DNA of 56,173 nucleotides from Candidatus Blautia faecavium (GTDB taxonomy: Bacteria > Bacillota > Clostridia > Lachnospirales > Lachnospiraceae), in contig DWYZ01000305.1 in assembly GCA_019118425.1 (NCBI GenBank), positions 1 to 56,173 on the forward strand, in the 5' to 3' direction. A program made the position numbers and the translations under genes. The notes beneath the pieces were generated by a model. It searched no databases. It was not told the DNA's origin and saw nothing but the letters and a program-made list of their open reading frames with translations. Numbering within the stretch: the first letter of the stretch is position 1; each line of letters starts with the position of its first letter. This document shows positions 42,146 to 50,527 of this stretch, in pieces.

Positions 42146-42343
42146 ATGCCAAAAATTAAAACATGTAGAGCAGCAGCAAAGCGTTTCAAAAAGACAGGTA
42201 CAGGAAAATTAATGAGAAATAAAGCGTATAAGAGCCATATCTTAACTAAGAAATCTCAGAAGAGAAAGAGAAATCTTAGAAAAGCGACTGTTGTGGATTC
42301 TACCAATGTTAAGAGCATGAAGAAATTATTACCTTATTTATAA
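42146..42343 (+). CDS. rpmI: 50S ribosomal protein L35
   Basis: A 65-residue very basic protein beginning [20 protein letters not shown] and containing [17 protein letters not shown], the standard L35 sequence. The start ATG 42146 has AAGGAGG 8 nt upstream; the longer track ORF is not real. It is the middle gene of infC-rpmI-rplT and is co-transcribed. Confidence 0.96.
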   Translation: MPKIKTCRAAAKRFKKTGTGKLMRNKAYKSHILTKKSQKRKRNLRKATVVDSTNVKSMKKLLPYL

Positions 42344-42380
42344 GAAAGAATAGAGAAGACGAACAGGAGGAAATTAAGAA

Positions 42381-42737
42381 ATGGCAAGAATTAAAGGCGG
42401 TTTAAACGCAAAAAAAAGACATAATCGTACATTAAAGCTGGCAAAGGGATACAGAGGAGCACGTTCCAAACAGTACAGAATCGCAAAACAGTCTGTTATG
42501 AGAGCGTTAGCTACCGCTTATGCAGGAAGAAGACAGAAAAAGCGCCAGTTCAGACAGCTTTGGATTGCTCGTATCAATGCAGCTGCAAGACTGAACGGCC
42601 TGTCCTACAGTAAAATGATGCACGGATTGAAAGTTGCAAATATCGACATTAACAGAAAAATGCTTGCAGAGATGGCAGTAAACGATGCAGAAGGTTTTGC
42701 CGCACTCGCAGAGATTGCAAAGAAAGCAGTCGCATAA
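42381..42737 (+). CDS. rplT: 50S ribosomal protein L20
   Basis: The 118-residue L20 ([37 protein letters not shown]) binds 23S rRNA early in assembly. In firmicutes it also binds the operon leader to repress its own operon. The start ATG has AGGAGG upstream, and a strong terminator follows the stop. Confidence 0.97.
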   Translation: MARIKGGLNAKKRHNRTLKLAKGYRGARSKQYRIAKQSVMRALATAYAGRRQKKRQFRQLWIARINAAARLNGLSYSKMMHGLKVANIDINRKMLAEMAVNDAEGFAALAEIAKKAVA

Positions 42738-42751
42738 ATATACAAAAATCA

Positions 42752-42783
42752 AAAAGCCCGGGAGATCTCTTCCGGGCTTTTAT
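42752..42783 (+). terminator. rplT terminator
   Basis: AAAAGCCCGG pairs with CCGGGCTTTT around the loop GAGATCTCTT. It lies 15 nt after the L20 stop. Confidence 0.88.
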
Positions 42784-42902
42784 AGGATTGATCCTTCCAG
42801 GTAACTTCTTTGATTCGGTGAAAACGAGAGGGAAAGGTCTATTTTTCAGCATTTTAACAGAGAATTCTTCCATTAGATTCTTAAATTTTTATAAATTTCC
42901 AC

Positions 42903-42931
42903 TTGTATTCAAAATCGCTTGATGCTATAAT
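42903..42931 (+). promoter_or_regulatory. liv operon promoter
   Basis: TTGTAT, 17 nt, TATAAT. The predicted start is near 42938, leaving an untranslated leader of about 150 nt that holds CGCC/GGCG within GTGTC/GACAC (43010-43053). No known riboswitch or T-box was recognised in the leader. Confidence 0.65.
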
Positions 42932-43089
42932 CATAACATTAAAGTATTAGCGAGCGAAAGTCAAGGGAATCCAGGGGGCTGACAGCTGTTTGGAACTTGG
43001 AGGGGAGCAGTGTCCTGCGCCTTTTCTTTGGCGGACCAAAGGTGAAAGACACAGCGTCCATCGCTCAGAACATAAGGAGGAGATATATT

Positions 43090-44250
43090 ATGAGAAATTG
43101 GAAAAAAGCGATCAGTATTGCCTCTGTAGTTGCATTATCCGCATCTGCACTGGCAGCCCCTGTATCCGTACACGCGGAAGAAGAGGCCACCTTTAAGATC
43201 GGCGGCATTGGACCGACTACCGGAGCAAATGCTGCATACGGAAGCGCAGTTATGAATTCTGCTCAGATCGCAGTGGATGAGATCAATGAAGCAGGCGGCG
43301 TAAATGGATATATGCTTGAGTTTAATGCTCAGGATGATGAGAGCGATGCAGAGAAAGCAGTAAACGCATACAATACCTTAAAAGACTGGGGTATGCAGAT
43401 GCTTCTTGGTACCGTTACTTCCGCACCTTGTATCGCGGTAGAGGCAGAGGCTGTAAATGACAATATGTTCCTGCTGACACCATCTGCTACCGCTGTTGAG
43501 AGCATTTCCGGTGAGAATGCATTCCGTGTATGTTTCGCAGACCCTGCACAGGGTACAGCATCAGCTAAGTACATCGGAGAAAACGGCCTCGCAGAAAAAG
43601 TAGCGGTTATCTATGACAGCTCTGACGTATATTCTTCCGGTATCTACAATGCATTCCAGACAGAAGCGCAGAATCAGCCGTTCGAGATCGTAGCTGCAGA
43701 AGCGTTTACCGCAGACAGCAAGACAGACTTTTCTGTACAGCTTCAGAAAGCTAAGGATTCCGGAGCAGATCTGGTATTTATGCCTTTCTATTATAATGAG
43801 GCTGCCCTTGTTCTGAAACAGGCATCTGATATGGGATTTGAGCCTACATGGTTTGGTGTAGACGGTATGGATGGTATCCTTTCTGTAGAGGGATTTGATA
43901 CATCTCTGGCAGAAGGACTGATTCTTCTTACTCCGTTCAGCGCAACTGCAGAAGATGAGCTGACACAGAATTTTGTTACCAAGTATCAGGATGAGTACGG
44001 CGAAGTTCCGAACCAGTTCGGTGCAGATGCATATGACGGCGTATATATTCTGAAAGCTGCTCTTGAGCAGGCAGAAGCTACACCGGATATGGATGCCAGC
44101 GCACTTTGCGATGCGCTTAAGGCTGCTATGCAGGAGATCACCTTCACCGGTATCACCGGAAGTGACATTACCTGGGGTGCAGACGGCGAGCCTGTAAAAG
44201 ATCCTATCGTTGTACAGATCGTAGACGGAGCTTATCAGCTTATGGATTAA
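43090..44250 (+). CDS. livJ: Branched-chain amino acid ABC transporter substrate-binding protein
   Basis: A periplasmic-binding-protein-like (type I) receptor, probably for leucine/isoleucine/valine or a related amino acid. The 386 residues have a signal peptide (about 1-31, ending VSVHAEEE) and two lobes, with FKIGGIGPTTGANAAYGS and GGVNGYMLEF near the start. The signal ends in an Ala-x-Ala site and has no lipobox cysteine, unlike most Gram-positive binding proteins. ATG 43090 has AAGGAGGAG upstream; the track start is false. It is first in the operon and separated from the permease genes by a terminator that should keep its mRNA in excess. Confidence 0.9.
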   Translation: MRNWKKAISIASVVALSASALAAPVSVHAEEEATFKIGGIGPTTGANAAYGSAVMNSAQIAVDEINEAGGVNGYMLEFNAQDDESDAEKAVNAYNTLKDWGMQMLLGTVTSAPCIAVEAEAVNDNMFLLTPSATAVESISGENAFRVCFADPAQGTASAKYIGENGLAEKVAVIYDSSDVYSSGIYNAFQTEAQNQPFEIVAAEAFTADSKTDFSVQLQKAKDSGADLVFMPFYYNEAALVLKQASDMGFEPTWFGVDGMDGILSVEGFDTSLAEGLILLTPFSATAEDELTQNFVTKYQDEYGEVPNQFGADAYDGVYILKAALEQAEATPDMDASALCDALKAAMQEITFTGITGSDITWGADGEPVKDPIVVQIVDGAYQLMD

Positions 44251-44299
44251 TTCCTTGATCAAGGTCCGGCAGATATAGAATTATACTGTATGAATCCGG

Positions 44300-44329
44300 C
44301 AGGGGGTTGCCAAGGCAACCCCCTGTTTT
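44300..44329 (+). terminator. Intra-operon terminator after livJ
   Basis: CAGGGGGTTGCC pairs perfectly with GGCAACCCCCTG around AA, then TTTTG. The short U tract suggests partial read-through to livH-livM-livG-livF, the usual way to express more binding protein than permease. Confidence 0.8.
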
Positions 44330-44383
44330 GATAAGATTAGGGGAAATGCATAAATTTTCTCTAAAATAATAAAGAGGTGTCTT

Positions 44384-45268
44384 ATGAGTGTATTGTCCTA
44401 TTTAGTGAACGGAATAAGCCTCGGCAGTGTATATGCCATAATTGCATTGGGCTATACCATGGTTTATGGTATTGCTAAAATGCTGAATTTTGCCCATGGG
44501 GACGTGATCATGGTGGGTGCTTATGTAGCCCTTACTATGATGATGAGTGCAGGTTCCCATCCTCTGCTTGCAGTGCTTGTGGCAATTGTGGTATGTACAG
44601 TGCTGGGTGTTTTAGTGGAAGGGATTGCGTATCGTCCTCTTCGTGAGGCGGCATCGCCGCTGGCAGTTTTGATTACAGCCATTGGTGTGAGCTATTTGCT
44701 TCAGAACGTGGTTCTTTTAATTTTTGGATCCAATCCAAAAAGCTTTCAGTCTGTTATCAATCTTCCGGATCTGGAGCTGGCAGGTGGATCCCTGGTGATC
44801 ACTGCGGAAACGATCGTTACAATTATTAGCTGTATTGTCATCATGATAGTCCTTACTTCATTTATAAATAAAACGAAACCAGGACAGGCTATGTTGGCGG
44901 TGTCCGAGGATAAAGGAGCAGCTCAGCTTATGGGAATCAATGTAAACAGAACGATTGCTCTGACCTTTGCCATTGGTTCTGGACTGGCAGCTATCGCGGG
45001 TGTACTTTTATGTTCTTCTTACCCGTCTCTCTCTCCTTATACAGGATCCATGCCCGGTATTAAAGCTTTCGTAGCCGCCGTATTTGGCGGTATCGGTTCC
45101 ATTCCCGGAGCAATGGTAGGAGGAATCCTCCTGGGTGTGATTGAGATTTTAGCCAAGGCCTATATTTCTTCACAGCTTGCGGATGCTATCGTGTTTGCTG
45201 TGCTGATCATAGTGCTGCTTGTGAAACCTACCGGTTTGTTTGGTCGTGAGATTCAAGAGAAAGTGTAG
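44384..45268 (+). CDS. livH: Branched-chain amino acid ABC transporter permease LivH
   Basis: A 294-residue membrane protein with about eight helices and the LivH signatures SVYAIIALGYTMVYGI (about 16), MLNFAHGDVIM, and a coupling region EDKGAAQLMGINVNRTIAL that contacts the ATPases. It forms the membrane channel together with LivM. The start ATG 44384 has AGAGGTG upstream. It is followed at once by livM. Confidence 0.94.
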   Translation: MSVLSYLVNGISLGSVYAIIALGYTMVYGIAKMLNFAHGDVIMVGAYVALTMMMSAGSHPLLAVLVAIVVCTVLGVLVEGIAYRPLREAASPLAVLITAIGVSYLLQNVVLLIFGSNPKSFQSVINLPDLELAGGSLVITAETIVTIISCIVIMIVLTSFINKTKPGQAMLAVSEDKGAAQLMGINVNRTIALTFAIGSGLAAIAGVLLCSSYPSLSPYTGSMPGIKAFVAAVFGGIGSIPGAMVGGILLGVIEILAKAYISSQLADAIVFAVLIIVLLVKPTGLFGREIQEKV

Positions 45269-45277
45269 GTGTGGAAG

Positions 45278-46324
45278 ATGAAGAGTAAGACATTTAAAAA
45301 TAATATGATCACTTACTGTATGGTGATCGTTGTATTTGTTATCGTGCAGGCATTGTTGAGCGGTGGAAAGATTTCCAGTCTGATCGAAGGTTTGCTGATT
45401 CCTTTGTGTGTATATGTGATACTGGCTATTTCCCTTAATCTTGTAGTGGGAATTTCCGGTGAACTCAGCCTTGGCCATGCAGGGTTTATGTGTGTCGGCG
45501 CATTTGCCAGTGCATTTTTTTCCAAATGTACAATGAATACGATTACTTCCGTGCCAGTGCGTTTTACCCTGGCTATTCTGATCGGAGCTGCTGTAGCGGC
45601 GGTGTTTGGCGTTCTGATCGGCATTCCGGTTCTGCGTCTGCGGGGAGATTATCTGGCAATCGTTACCTTGGCCTTTGGAGAGATTATTAAAAACGTGATC
45701 AATATTTTTTATGTGGGAATAGACAGCAAAGGAATTCACATATCCATAAAGGATCAGTTCTCTTTAGGAATGGAAGCGGACGGTACTATGATTATCAGCG
45801 GTCCACAGGGAATTTCCGGAACTCCGAAAAATTCCACTTTCCTTATTGGTGTGATCCTGATTCTGATTACTTTGTTTATTGTTTTAAACCTGATCAATTC
45901 CAGAGAAGGAAGAGCCATTATGGCAATCCGGGATAACAGGATCGCGGCGGAATCCATAGGAATCAATATAACGAAATATAAGCTGATGGCTTTTACTATT
46001 TCTGCGGCTCTTGCAGGAGTGGGCGGCGCCCTTTATTCTCATAATCTGGCAACGCTTCAGGCATCCAAGTTTAATTTTAATACTTCTATTCTGATCCTTG
46101 TATTTGTTGTTTTAGGCGGAATCGGAAATATAAGAGGTTCGATTATTGCAGCGGTTATTTTAACTCTTCTGCCGGAGCTCCTGCGTGGCTTGAGCGATTA
46201 TCGTATGCTTTTCTATGCGATTATCCTTATTCTTATGATGCTCATCAACTGGGCTCCGAAGGCTATTGAGTGGAGAGAGCGTGTTCTGCAGGCAGTGTTT
46301 AAGAAAAGAAAGAAGGAGGCGTAG
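45278..46324 (+). CDS. livM: Branched-chain amino acid ABC transporter permease LivM
   Basis: The second permease subunit: 348 residues, about ten helices, with SLNLVVGISGELSLGHAGFM (about 53) and the coupling motif RDNRIAAESIGINITKYKLMAF (about 222, quoted in part: AAESIGINITKYK). ATG 45278 is chosen since AGGTG lies 6 nt upstream; the GTG in the track directly abuts the livH stop. The basic C-terminus KKRKKEA is also the source of the livG ribosome site. Confidence 0.94.
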   Translation: MKSKTFKNNMITYCMVIVVFVIVQALLSGGKISSLIEGLLIPLCVYVILAISLNLVVGISGELSLGHAGFMCVGAFASAFFSKCTMNTITSVPVRFTLAILIGAAVAAVFGVLIGIPVLRLRGDYLAIVTLAFGEIIKNVINIFYVGIDSKGIHISIKDQFSLGMEADGTMIISGPQGISGTPKNSTFLIGVILILITLFIVLNLINSREGRAIMAIRDNRIAAESIGINITKYKLMAFTISAALAGVGGALYSHNLATLQASKFNFNTSILILVFVVLGGIGNIRGSIIAAVILTLLPELLRGLSDYRMLFYAIILILMMLINWAPKAIEWRERVLQAVFKKRKKEA

Positions 46325-46327
46325 ATC

Positions 46328-47086
46328 ATGGCAATGCTTGATGTAAACCATTTAAATATTTCTTTTGGCGGACTGCATGCAGTGGACGATTTTCAGATTT
46401 CTATTGAAAAAGGAGAGCTTTACGGTCTTATTGGACCTAATGGAGCTGGAAAAACGACGATTTTCAATCTTTTGACAGGGGTTTATAAGCCGGATGAAGG
46501 AAAAATTCTTCTTGACGGACAGGACATTACCGGTAAAAAGACTATTGAGATTAATAAAGCAGGTATTGCCAGAACATTTCAGAATATTCGTCTCTTTGAC
46601 AAGCTGTCCGTGCTGGACAACGTAAAGGCGGGTCTTCATGAACATAATAAATACAGTGTGTTGACGGCAATCTTCCGTCTGCCGAAATATTATAAAACAG
46701 AAAAACATATGGATGAGGAGGCTATGGAGCTTCTGAAGGTATTTGACCTGGATAAAGAAGCGAACACTCTTGCTTCCAATCTGCCATATGGAAAGCAGCG
46801 CAAGCTGGAAATTGCCAGAGCTCTTGCCACAAAACCAAAACTGCTGCTTTTGGATGAGCCCGCGGCGGGTATGAATCCTAATGAGACTGCAGAACTTATG
46901 GAGACCATCCGTTTTGTGCGAGACCATTTTGATATGACGATCCTTTTGATCGAACATGATATGAAGTTGGTGTCCGGTATCTGTGAGAAACTGACCGTAT
47001 TAAATTTTGGTCATGTTCTGGCACAGGGGGAAACCTCAGAGGTTCTTCATGATCCTGAGGTCATCAAGGCATATCTGGGAGAATAG
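46328..47086 (+). CDS. livG: Branched-chain amino acid ABC transporter ATPase LivG
   Basis: A 252-residue cytoplasmic ATPase with Walker A GPNGAGKTT (about 36), signature LPYGKQRKLEIARAL (about 155), Walker B LLLLDEPAAGMN and the switch histidine in LLIEHDM. The LivG family places YG instead of SGG in the signature, as seen here. AAGGAGG lies 8 nt before the ATG. It pairs with LivF to drive transport. Confidence 0.95.
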   Translation: MAMLDVNHLNISFGGLHAVDDFQISIEKGELYGLIGPNGAGKTTIFNLLTGVYKPDEGKILLDGQDITGKKTIEINKAGIARTFQNIRLFDKLSVLDNVKAGLHEHNKYSVLTAIFRLPKYYKTEKHMDEEAMELLKVFDLDKEANTLASNLPYGKQRKLEIARALATKPKLLLLDEPAAGMNPNETAELMETIRFVRDHFDMTILLIEHDMKLVSGICEKLTVLNFGHVLAQGETSEVLHDPEVIKAYLGE

Positions 47087-47097
47087 GAGGAAGAACA

Positions 47098-47808
47098 ATG
47101 GCATTGCTGGAAATTAAAGATATTCATGTTTATTACGGAGTGATCCAGGCGCTGAAGGGCATCTCCTTCGAAGTCAACCAGGGAGAGGTTGTGGCGCTGA
47201 TCGGAGCAAACGGGGCCGGAAAAACCACGACGCTTCACACCATTACCGGTCTTTTAAAGGCCAAGTCAGGACATATCCTTTTTAATGGGAAGGAGATTTC
47301 CAAGATTCCTGCCCATAAGATTGTAAGCATGGGAATGGCTCACGTTCCGGAAGGAAGACGTGTGTTTGCTAACATGACTGTGCTGCAGAATCTGAAAATG
47401 GGCGCTTTTACCAGAAAAGATAAAGACGGTATCGAAGAGACGATCCAGAAGGTATACCATCATTTCCCGCGATTGGAAGAGCGTAAAAATCAGCCGGCAG
47501 GTACTTTAAGCGGAGGGGAACAGCAGATGCTTGCCATGGGGCGCGCTCTTATGAGCAAGCCCAGCATCATCTTGATGGATGAGCCTTCGATGGGACTTTC
47601 TCCTATCTTTGTAAATGAGATCTTTGATATTATAAAAGAAGTCAGCCAGGATGGAACCACAGTTCTTCTGGTGGAGCAGAATGCAAAAAAAGCACTTTCT
47701 ATTGCAGACAGAGCCTATGTTCTTGAAACAGGAAAGATCACTCTTGAAGGCTCAGCCAATGATCTGCTGCATGACGAATCCGTGCAGAAAGCATACCTGG
47801 GAGAATAA
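47098..47808 (+). CDS. livF: Branched-chain amino acid ABC transporter ATPase LivF
   Basis: The partner ATPase, 236 residues: Walker A GANGAGKTT (about 38), signature LSGGEQQMLAMGRAL (about 138), Walker B ILMDEPSMGLSP and VEQNAKKAL. AGGAGG precedes the ATG and the gene is 11 nt after livG. All five transporter parts are present and look intact. Confidence 0.95.
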   Translation: MALLEIKDIHVYYGVIQALKGISFEVNQGEVVALIGANGAGKTTTLHTITGLLKAKSGHILFNGKEISKIPAHKIVSMGMAHVPEGRRVFANMTVLQNLKMGAFTRKDKDGIEETIQKVYHHFPRLEERKNQPAGTLSGGEQQMLAMGRALMSKPSIILMDEPSMGLSPIFVNEIFDIIKEVSQDGTTVLLVEQNAKKALSIADRAYVLETGKITLEGSANDLLHDESVQKAYLGE

Positions 47809-47831
47809 ACCGGGAAAGGGAGGAAGGTTAC

Positions 47832-48455
47832 ATGGAACATTTTGTAATTACCATTGCGAGACAGTATGGAAGCGGCGGACGTACCGTTGGAGAAATGCTG
47901 GCGAAGAAGCTGGGAATTTCCTACTACGACAAGCAGATCATCCATATGGCATCTGATGAGAGCGGTATAGATGTGAGCCTGTTCGGAAAAGTAGAAGAAG
48001 GAAACAGCGTAAAAAAGAATTCTCTTTTTAACAGAACAGGGCTGTATAAAGGGGATCTTATCCCTCCTGACAGTAAAGAATTCATTTCTGATGAAAACCT
48101 TTTTAACTATCAGGCAAAGGTGATCCACGATCTTGCTGAAAAAGAATCCTTTGTTGTGATTGGCCGGTGCGTGAATTATGTATTAAAGGACCGTCCGAAC
48201 ACTCTACGTGTGTTTGTCCATGCACCCTGGGAATTCAGAGTAGAGCAGGCGATGACGAAGATCAGCGGGACGAGGGAAGAGGTAGAGAAATTCCTTTTAA
48301 AGGATGACAAGCGGAAACAGGATTATTACCGCCGTTTTGCCGGCGGTGTGTGGAATGACGCTACGAACTATGACTTATGTCTGAACTGCGGCAAACTAGG
48401 TTTTGACAAGTGCGTGGAGGCCATTGAGGCACAGATGAATATTATGCGGAGATAA
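47832..48455 (+). CDS. Cytidylate kinase-like family protein
   Basis: A 207-residue P-loop protein starting FVITIARQYGSGGRTVGEMLA, where GSGG replaces the classical GxxxxGK loop, typical of the cytidylate kinase-like family (distinct from true Cmk). IGRCVNYVL (about 112) and DDKRKQDYYRRFAGG (about 157) are further family marks. Its substrate is unknown. It follows livF by 23 nt with GGGAGGAAGG upstream and shares its terminator, so it probably belongs to the liv transcript. Confidence 0.85.
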   Translation: MEHFVITIARQYGSGGRTVGEMLAKKLGISYYDKQIIHMASDESGIDVSLFGKVEEGNSVKKNSLFNRTGLYKGDLIPPDSKEFISDENLFNYQAKVIHDLAEKESFVVIGRCVNYVLKDRPNTLRVFVHAPWEFRVEQAMTKISGTREEVEKFLLKDDKRKQDYYRRFAGGVWNDATNYDLCLNCGKLGFDKCVEAIEAQMNIMRR

Positions 48456-48470
48456 AGACCGCCTAAATAG

Positions 48471-48523
48471 AAAAAGAGAACCGGATTATCGCGGGTTTTG
48501 CCTGCTGGTCCGGTTCTCTTTTT
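48471..48523. terminator. Bidirectional terminator between the liv operon and the sigma/anti-sigma operon
   Basis: A perfect 15-bp inverted repeat AAAAAGAGAACCGGA with TCCGGTTCTCTTTTT. A and T runs on both sides serve both converging operons. Confidence 0.88.
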
Positions 48524-48538
48524 CTGTGTTTTCGGAAC

Positions 48539-49366
48539 TTATTCCTGGTGATGTCTGCCGTGATGGCCGCGGCCCTTTGAGGTACCGTTTGCATTTGTAT
48601 TGTTTTGCGCGTTGTGTTGGTTTTGGCAGTTTTCTCCCTGGAAAGAACCGTTTTGCCCTTGCTGGGAGGAGAGGGTGCTGGTATTTGTGTTTTCTCCAGA
48701 AGACAAAGCGTTTATCCGATCCCATATTTCACGCATGGTAAGCCCCTGGACATCCTCTTCCGTGACAGAAGGATCAAGTTCCTGCAGAATAAGAAAAGCA
48801 TTATATTTTCCATAGGAAAACCCTGCTTCATGGGCGTGTTCCACTGCTTTTGAATTGCCGGAGTGGCAGTAGATATTTGTCTGTCCGTTCGTACAGGACC
48901 GGACATTATCCATCACTTCATTGTTTTTTTCTTCGCTGTCACTGACTACTGTGATCGACATAGCCTCATTCTGCGCCAGACATTCCTGGATCGTTTCATT
49001 TTCAAGGATATTTTCCAGGGCTTCTGTGTAAGACTTGTATTTTATCTGCAGGGCTTCCATCAGGTTTTCTCCGTCTTCATTAAAGGCTTTGATATCTACC
49101 ACCCTGTCAAAGTAGTTAATCCCCAATTCAATGGAGGGATTGATGTCTACGCTTATAGTGGACACTGGGGTGAAAAAGAAGACCCCTCCTGCCAGCAGAA
49201 AAAGCAAAAGACAGGATAAAGCGGCAGCAAATCTGACTGACGGAAGAGAAAAATGTTTCTTTTTTTCCGGCTGCTCTATGTAATTTTTTAGAAACTCTTT
49301 GGTATGTTCCAATAATTCATCTTCAGCCCGAATACTGTCAAATGCTTTTTTCAGACGGTCATTCAT
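48539..49366 (-). CDS. RsgI-like membrane anti-sigma factor
   Basis: The 275-residue product has a cytoplasmic N-terminal region (about 1-42) expected to hold the sigma factor, one membrane helix (about 45-66, FAAALSCLLLFLLAGGVFFF), then an outside domain beginning STISVDINPSIELGINYFDRV, a hallmark of the RsgI anti-sigma family. The tail (about 225-275) is Asn/Gln/Ser-rich and ends in a His cluster (GRGHHGRHHQE). The start is ATG 49366, with GGGAGGTG upstream, overlapping the sigma stop by 8 nt; the track GTG is 3 codons earlier. The position after the sigma gene supports sigma/anti-sigma pairing. The signal sensed is unknown. Confidence 0.82.
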   Translation of the reverse strand: MNDRLKKAFDSIRAEDELLEHTKEFLKNYIEQPEKKKHFSLPSVRFAAALSCLLLFLLAGGVFFFTPVSTISVDINPSIELGINYFDRVVDIKAFNEDGENLMEALQIKYKSYTEALENILENETIQECLAQNEAMSITVVSDSEEKNNEVMDNVRSCTNGQTNIYCHSGNSKAVEHAHEAGFSYGKYNAFLILQELDPSVTEEDVQGLTMREIWDRINALSSGENTNTSTLSSQQGQNGSFQGENCQNQHNAQNNTNANGTSKGRGHHGRHHQE

Positions 49367-49841
49367 AGTCCTCACCTCCCAGTTTTTCCTTCAGGAGCAG
49401 ACGGGCTCTGGTCAAAAGAGTGTAAATAGTATTTACCTTTTTTCCAAGGAGCCGGCTGATCTGCGGGGCTGTGTATCCTTCGTAATAGTGAAGGTAGATC
49501 ACATTTCTATATTTTTGCGGCAGAGAAAGGACCGCCTCTAAAACTTCGTTTGTGTCTGAGGATTGGACAGCAGGCTGGGAAACCAAAGTATCCAGAGAAA
49601 CGGTGCGGCTTCGGAAAAAATTCTTTTTCAGATCCTTGCAGGCATTGATGGAAACGCGGATAAACCAGGCTTTTTCGTGCTCCGGGTTTTCAAATACCTG
49701 GGTATTTTGAAGATATTTTAAAAAAACTGTTTGAAAAATATCTTCTGTGTCCGCATAATTTTTCAGATAGATCATACAGACTCGCCTGACAGTATCCGCG
49801 TATAATTTCATTGCTCTGTCTATTTCCTCTGGGCTTCGCAT
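49359..49841 (-). CDS. ECF-type RNA polymerase sigma factor
   Basis: A 160-residue ECF sigma factor with region 2 (about 10-70: DTEDIFQTVFLKYLQN, EKAWFIRVSINACKD) and region 4 (about 104-155: LPQKYRNVIYLHYYEGYTAPQISRLLGKK in part, then a TIYTLLTRARLLLKEKL helix). The track shows a 303-residue ORF, but everything before the ATG at 49841 is an out-of-frame reading of the repeat gene upstream. The ribosome site is weak, so translation is likely coupled to the upstream gene, 16 nt away. A candidate ECF promoter for the whole operon lies at 50388-50414. Confidence 0.9.
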   Translation of the reverse strand: MRSPEEIDRAMKLYADTVRRVCMIYLKNYADTEDIFQTVFLKYLQNTQVFENPEHEKAWFIRVSINACKDLKKNFFRSRTVSLDTLVSQPAVQSSDTNEVLEAVLSLPQKYRNVIYLHYYEGYTAPQISRLLGKKVNTIYTLLTRARLLLKEKLGGEDYE

Positions 49842-49857
49842 GGTGAGTGTGCCTGGG

Positions 49858-50331
49858 TTATCTGTGACAGTATCCCTGGCCGTGGCTGCAGTTGGTCTTG
49901 TCACTGTGATGATGTCCTTGTCCGGATTGAGAGCAGGAACCCTGTCTGTCGCAAATGCCGTCCCCATCCTCATCCAGGAAGGAGCAGGAAGAGCCGTGCC
50001 TGTCGCAGACACCGTCTCCGTCTTCGTCCAGGAAAGAGCAGGAAGAGCCGCATCTATCGCAGATACCGTCTCCGTCTTCATCCAGGAAGGAGCAGGAGGA
50101 GCCGTGCCTGTCGCAGACACCGTCTCCGTCTTCGTCCACAAAGAAACAGGAAGAGTTGTGTCTGCCCCACAGATCGGTTTCTTCTTCGTCAGCAGCTTGA
50201 CAGTAAGCATTTGTATAATTTTTACTGCCAAAATTTTTTCTTCCATGTCCATGTCCTCCCGCAAAAACAACAGTTACACTTAAAGAAAGAAGCAAAGCAA
50301 CAGTGATAATAACAGATAATACTTTTTTCAT
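49858..50331 (-). CDS. Secreted His/Cys-rich protein with four DEDGDG repeats
   Basis: The 157-residue product has a signal peptide (about 1-24, ending VVFAGGHGHG), then four 18-residue repeats of the form SSCxFxDEDGDGxCDRxG (about 55-126), and a His/Cys-rich tail (QGHHHSDKTNCSHGQGYCHR). DxDGDGxxD is the calcium-binding loop pattern seen in EF-hand, dockerin and thrombospondin type 3 repeats; the paired cysteines and histidines could bind zinc or copper. Similar proteins are widespread in Clostridia without a known role. It is first in the sigma/anti-sigma operon. ATG 50331 is preferred (GGAGG 9 nt upstream) over ATG 50337. The 54-bp DNA repeats match closely between copies. Confidence 0.82.
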   Translation of the reverse strand: MKKVLSVIITVALLLSLSVTVVFAGGHGHGRKNFGSKNYTNAYCQAADEEETDLWGRHNSSCFFVDEDGDGVCDRHGSSCSFLDEDGDGICDRCGSSCSFLDEDGDGVCDRHGSSCSFLDEDGDGICDRQGSCSQSGQGHHHSDKTNCSHGQGYCHR

Positions 50332-50387
50332 TTTCATTTTCCTCCAATCTTATCCAAATGTTTTCTGTTTTACTGTTTCACTATAAA

Positions 50388-50414
50388 TACGATTGAAAAA
50401 GGAAAAACCATTCA
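50388..50414 (-). promoter_or_regulatory. Candidate ECF promoter of the sigma/anti-sigma operon
   Basis: On the minus strand TGAATGG is followed after 16 nt by CGTA. ECF sigma factors often use a -35 with AAC/AAT-like core and a -10 with CGT, so the operon may be switched on by its own sigma factor. The match is to a loose consensus. Confidence 0.4.
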
Positions 50415-50527
50415 AAAAGTGAAAAAAATATCAATAACATCATAACATTTTTTAGGAATGGAATCTACCGGTATTCTCAAGGACAGAAAAACATATAATA
50501 TGTGGAATAGAGATAGGGTGGCTGGAA

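Noticed and set aside
43561-44262. 233-residue minus-strand ORF opposite livJ
   Set aside because: Antisense shadow, with no ribosome site or recognisable domain.
45170-45739. 189-residue minus-strand ORF opposite livH/livM
   Set aside because: His/Asn-rich composition typical of the antisense of a membrane protein gene.
49955-50190. Regular 54-bp repeats, CRISPR-like at first sight
   Set aside because: They are in-frame coding repeats of 18 residues without unique spacers.
49842-50270. N-terminal 143 residues of the 303-residue sigma ORF (repeats such as WTKTETVSATG)
   Set aside because: This is an alternative-frame reading of the DEDGDG repeat gene; the sigma fold starts at the ATG at 49841.
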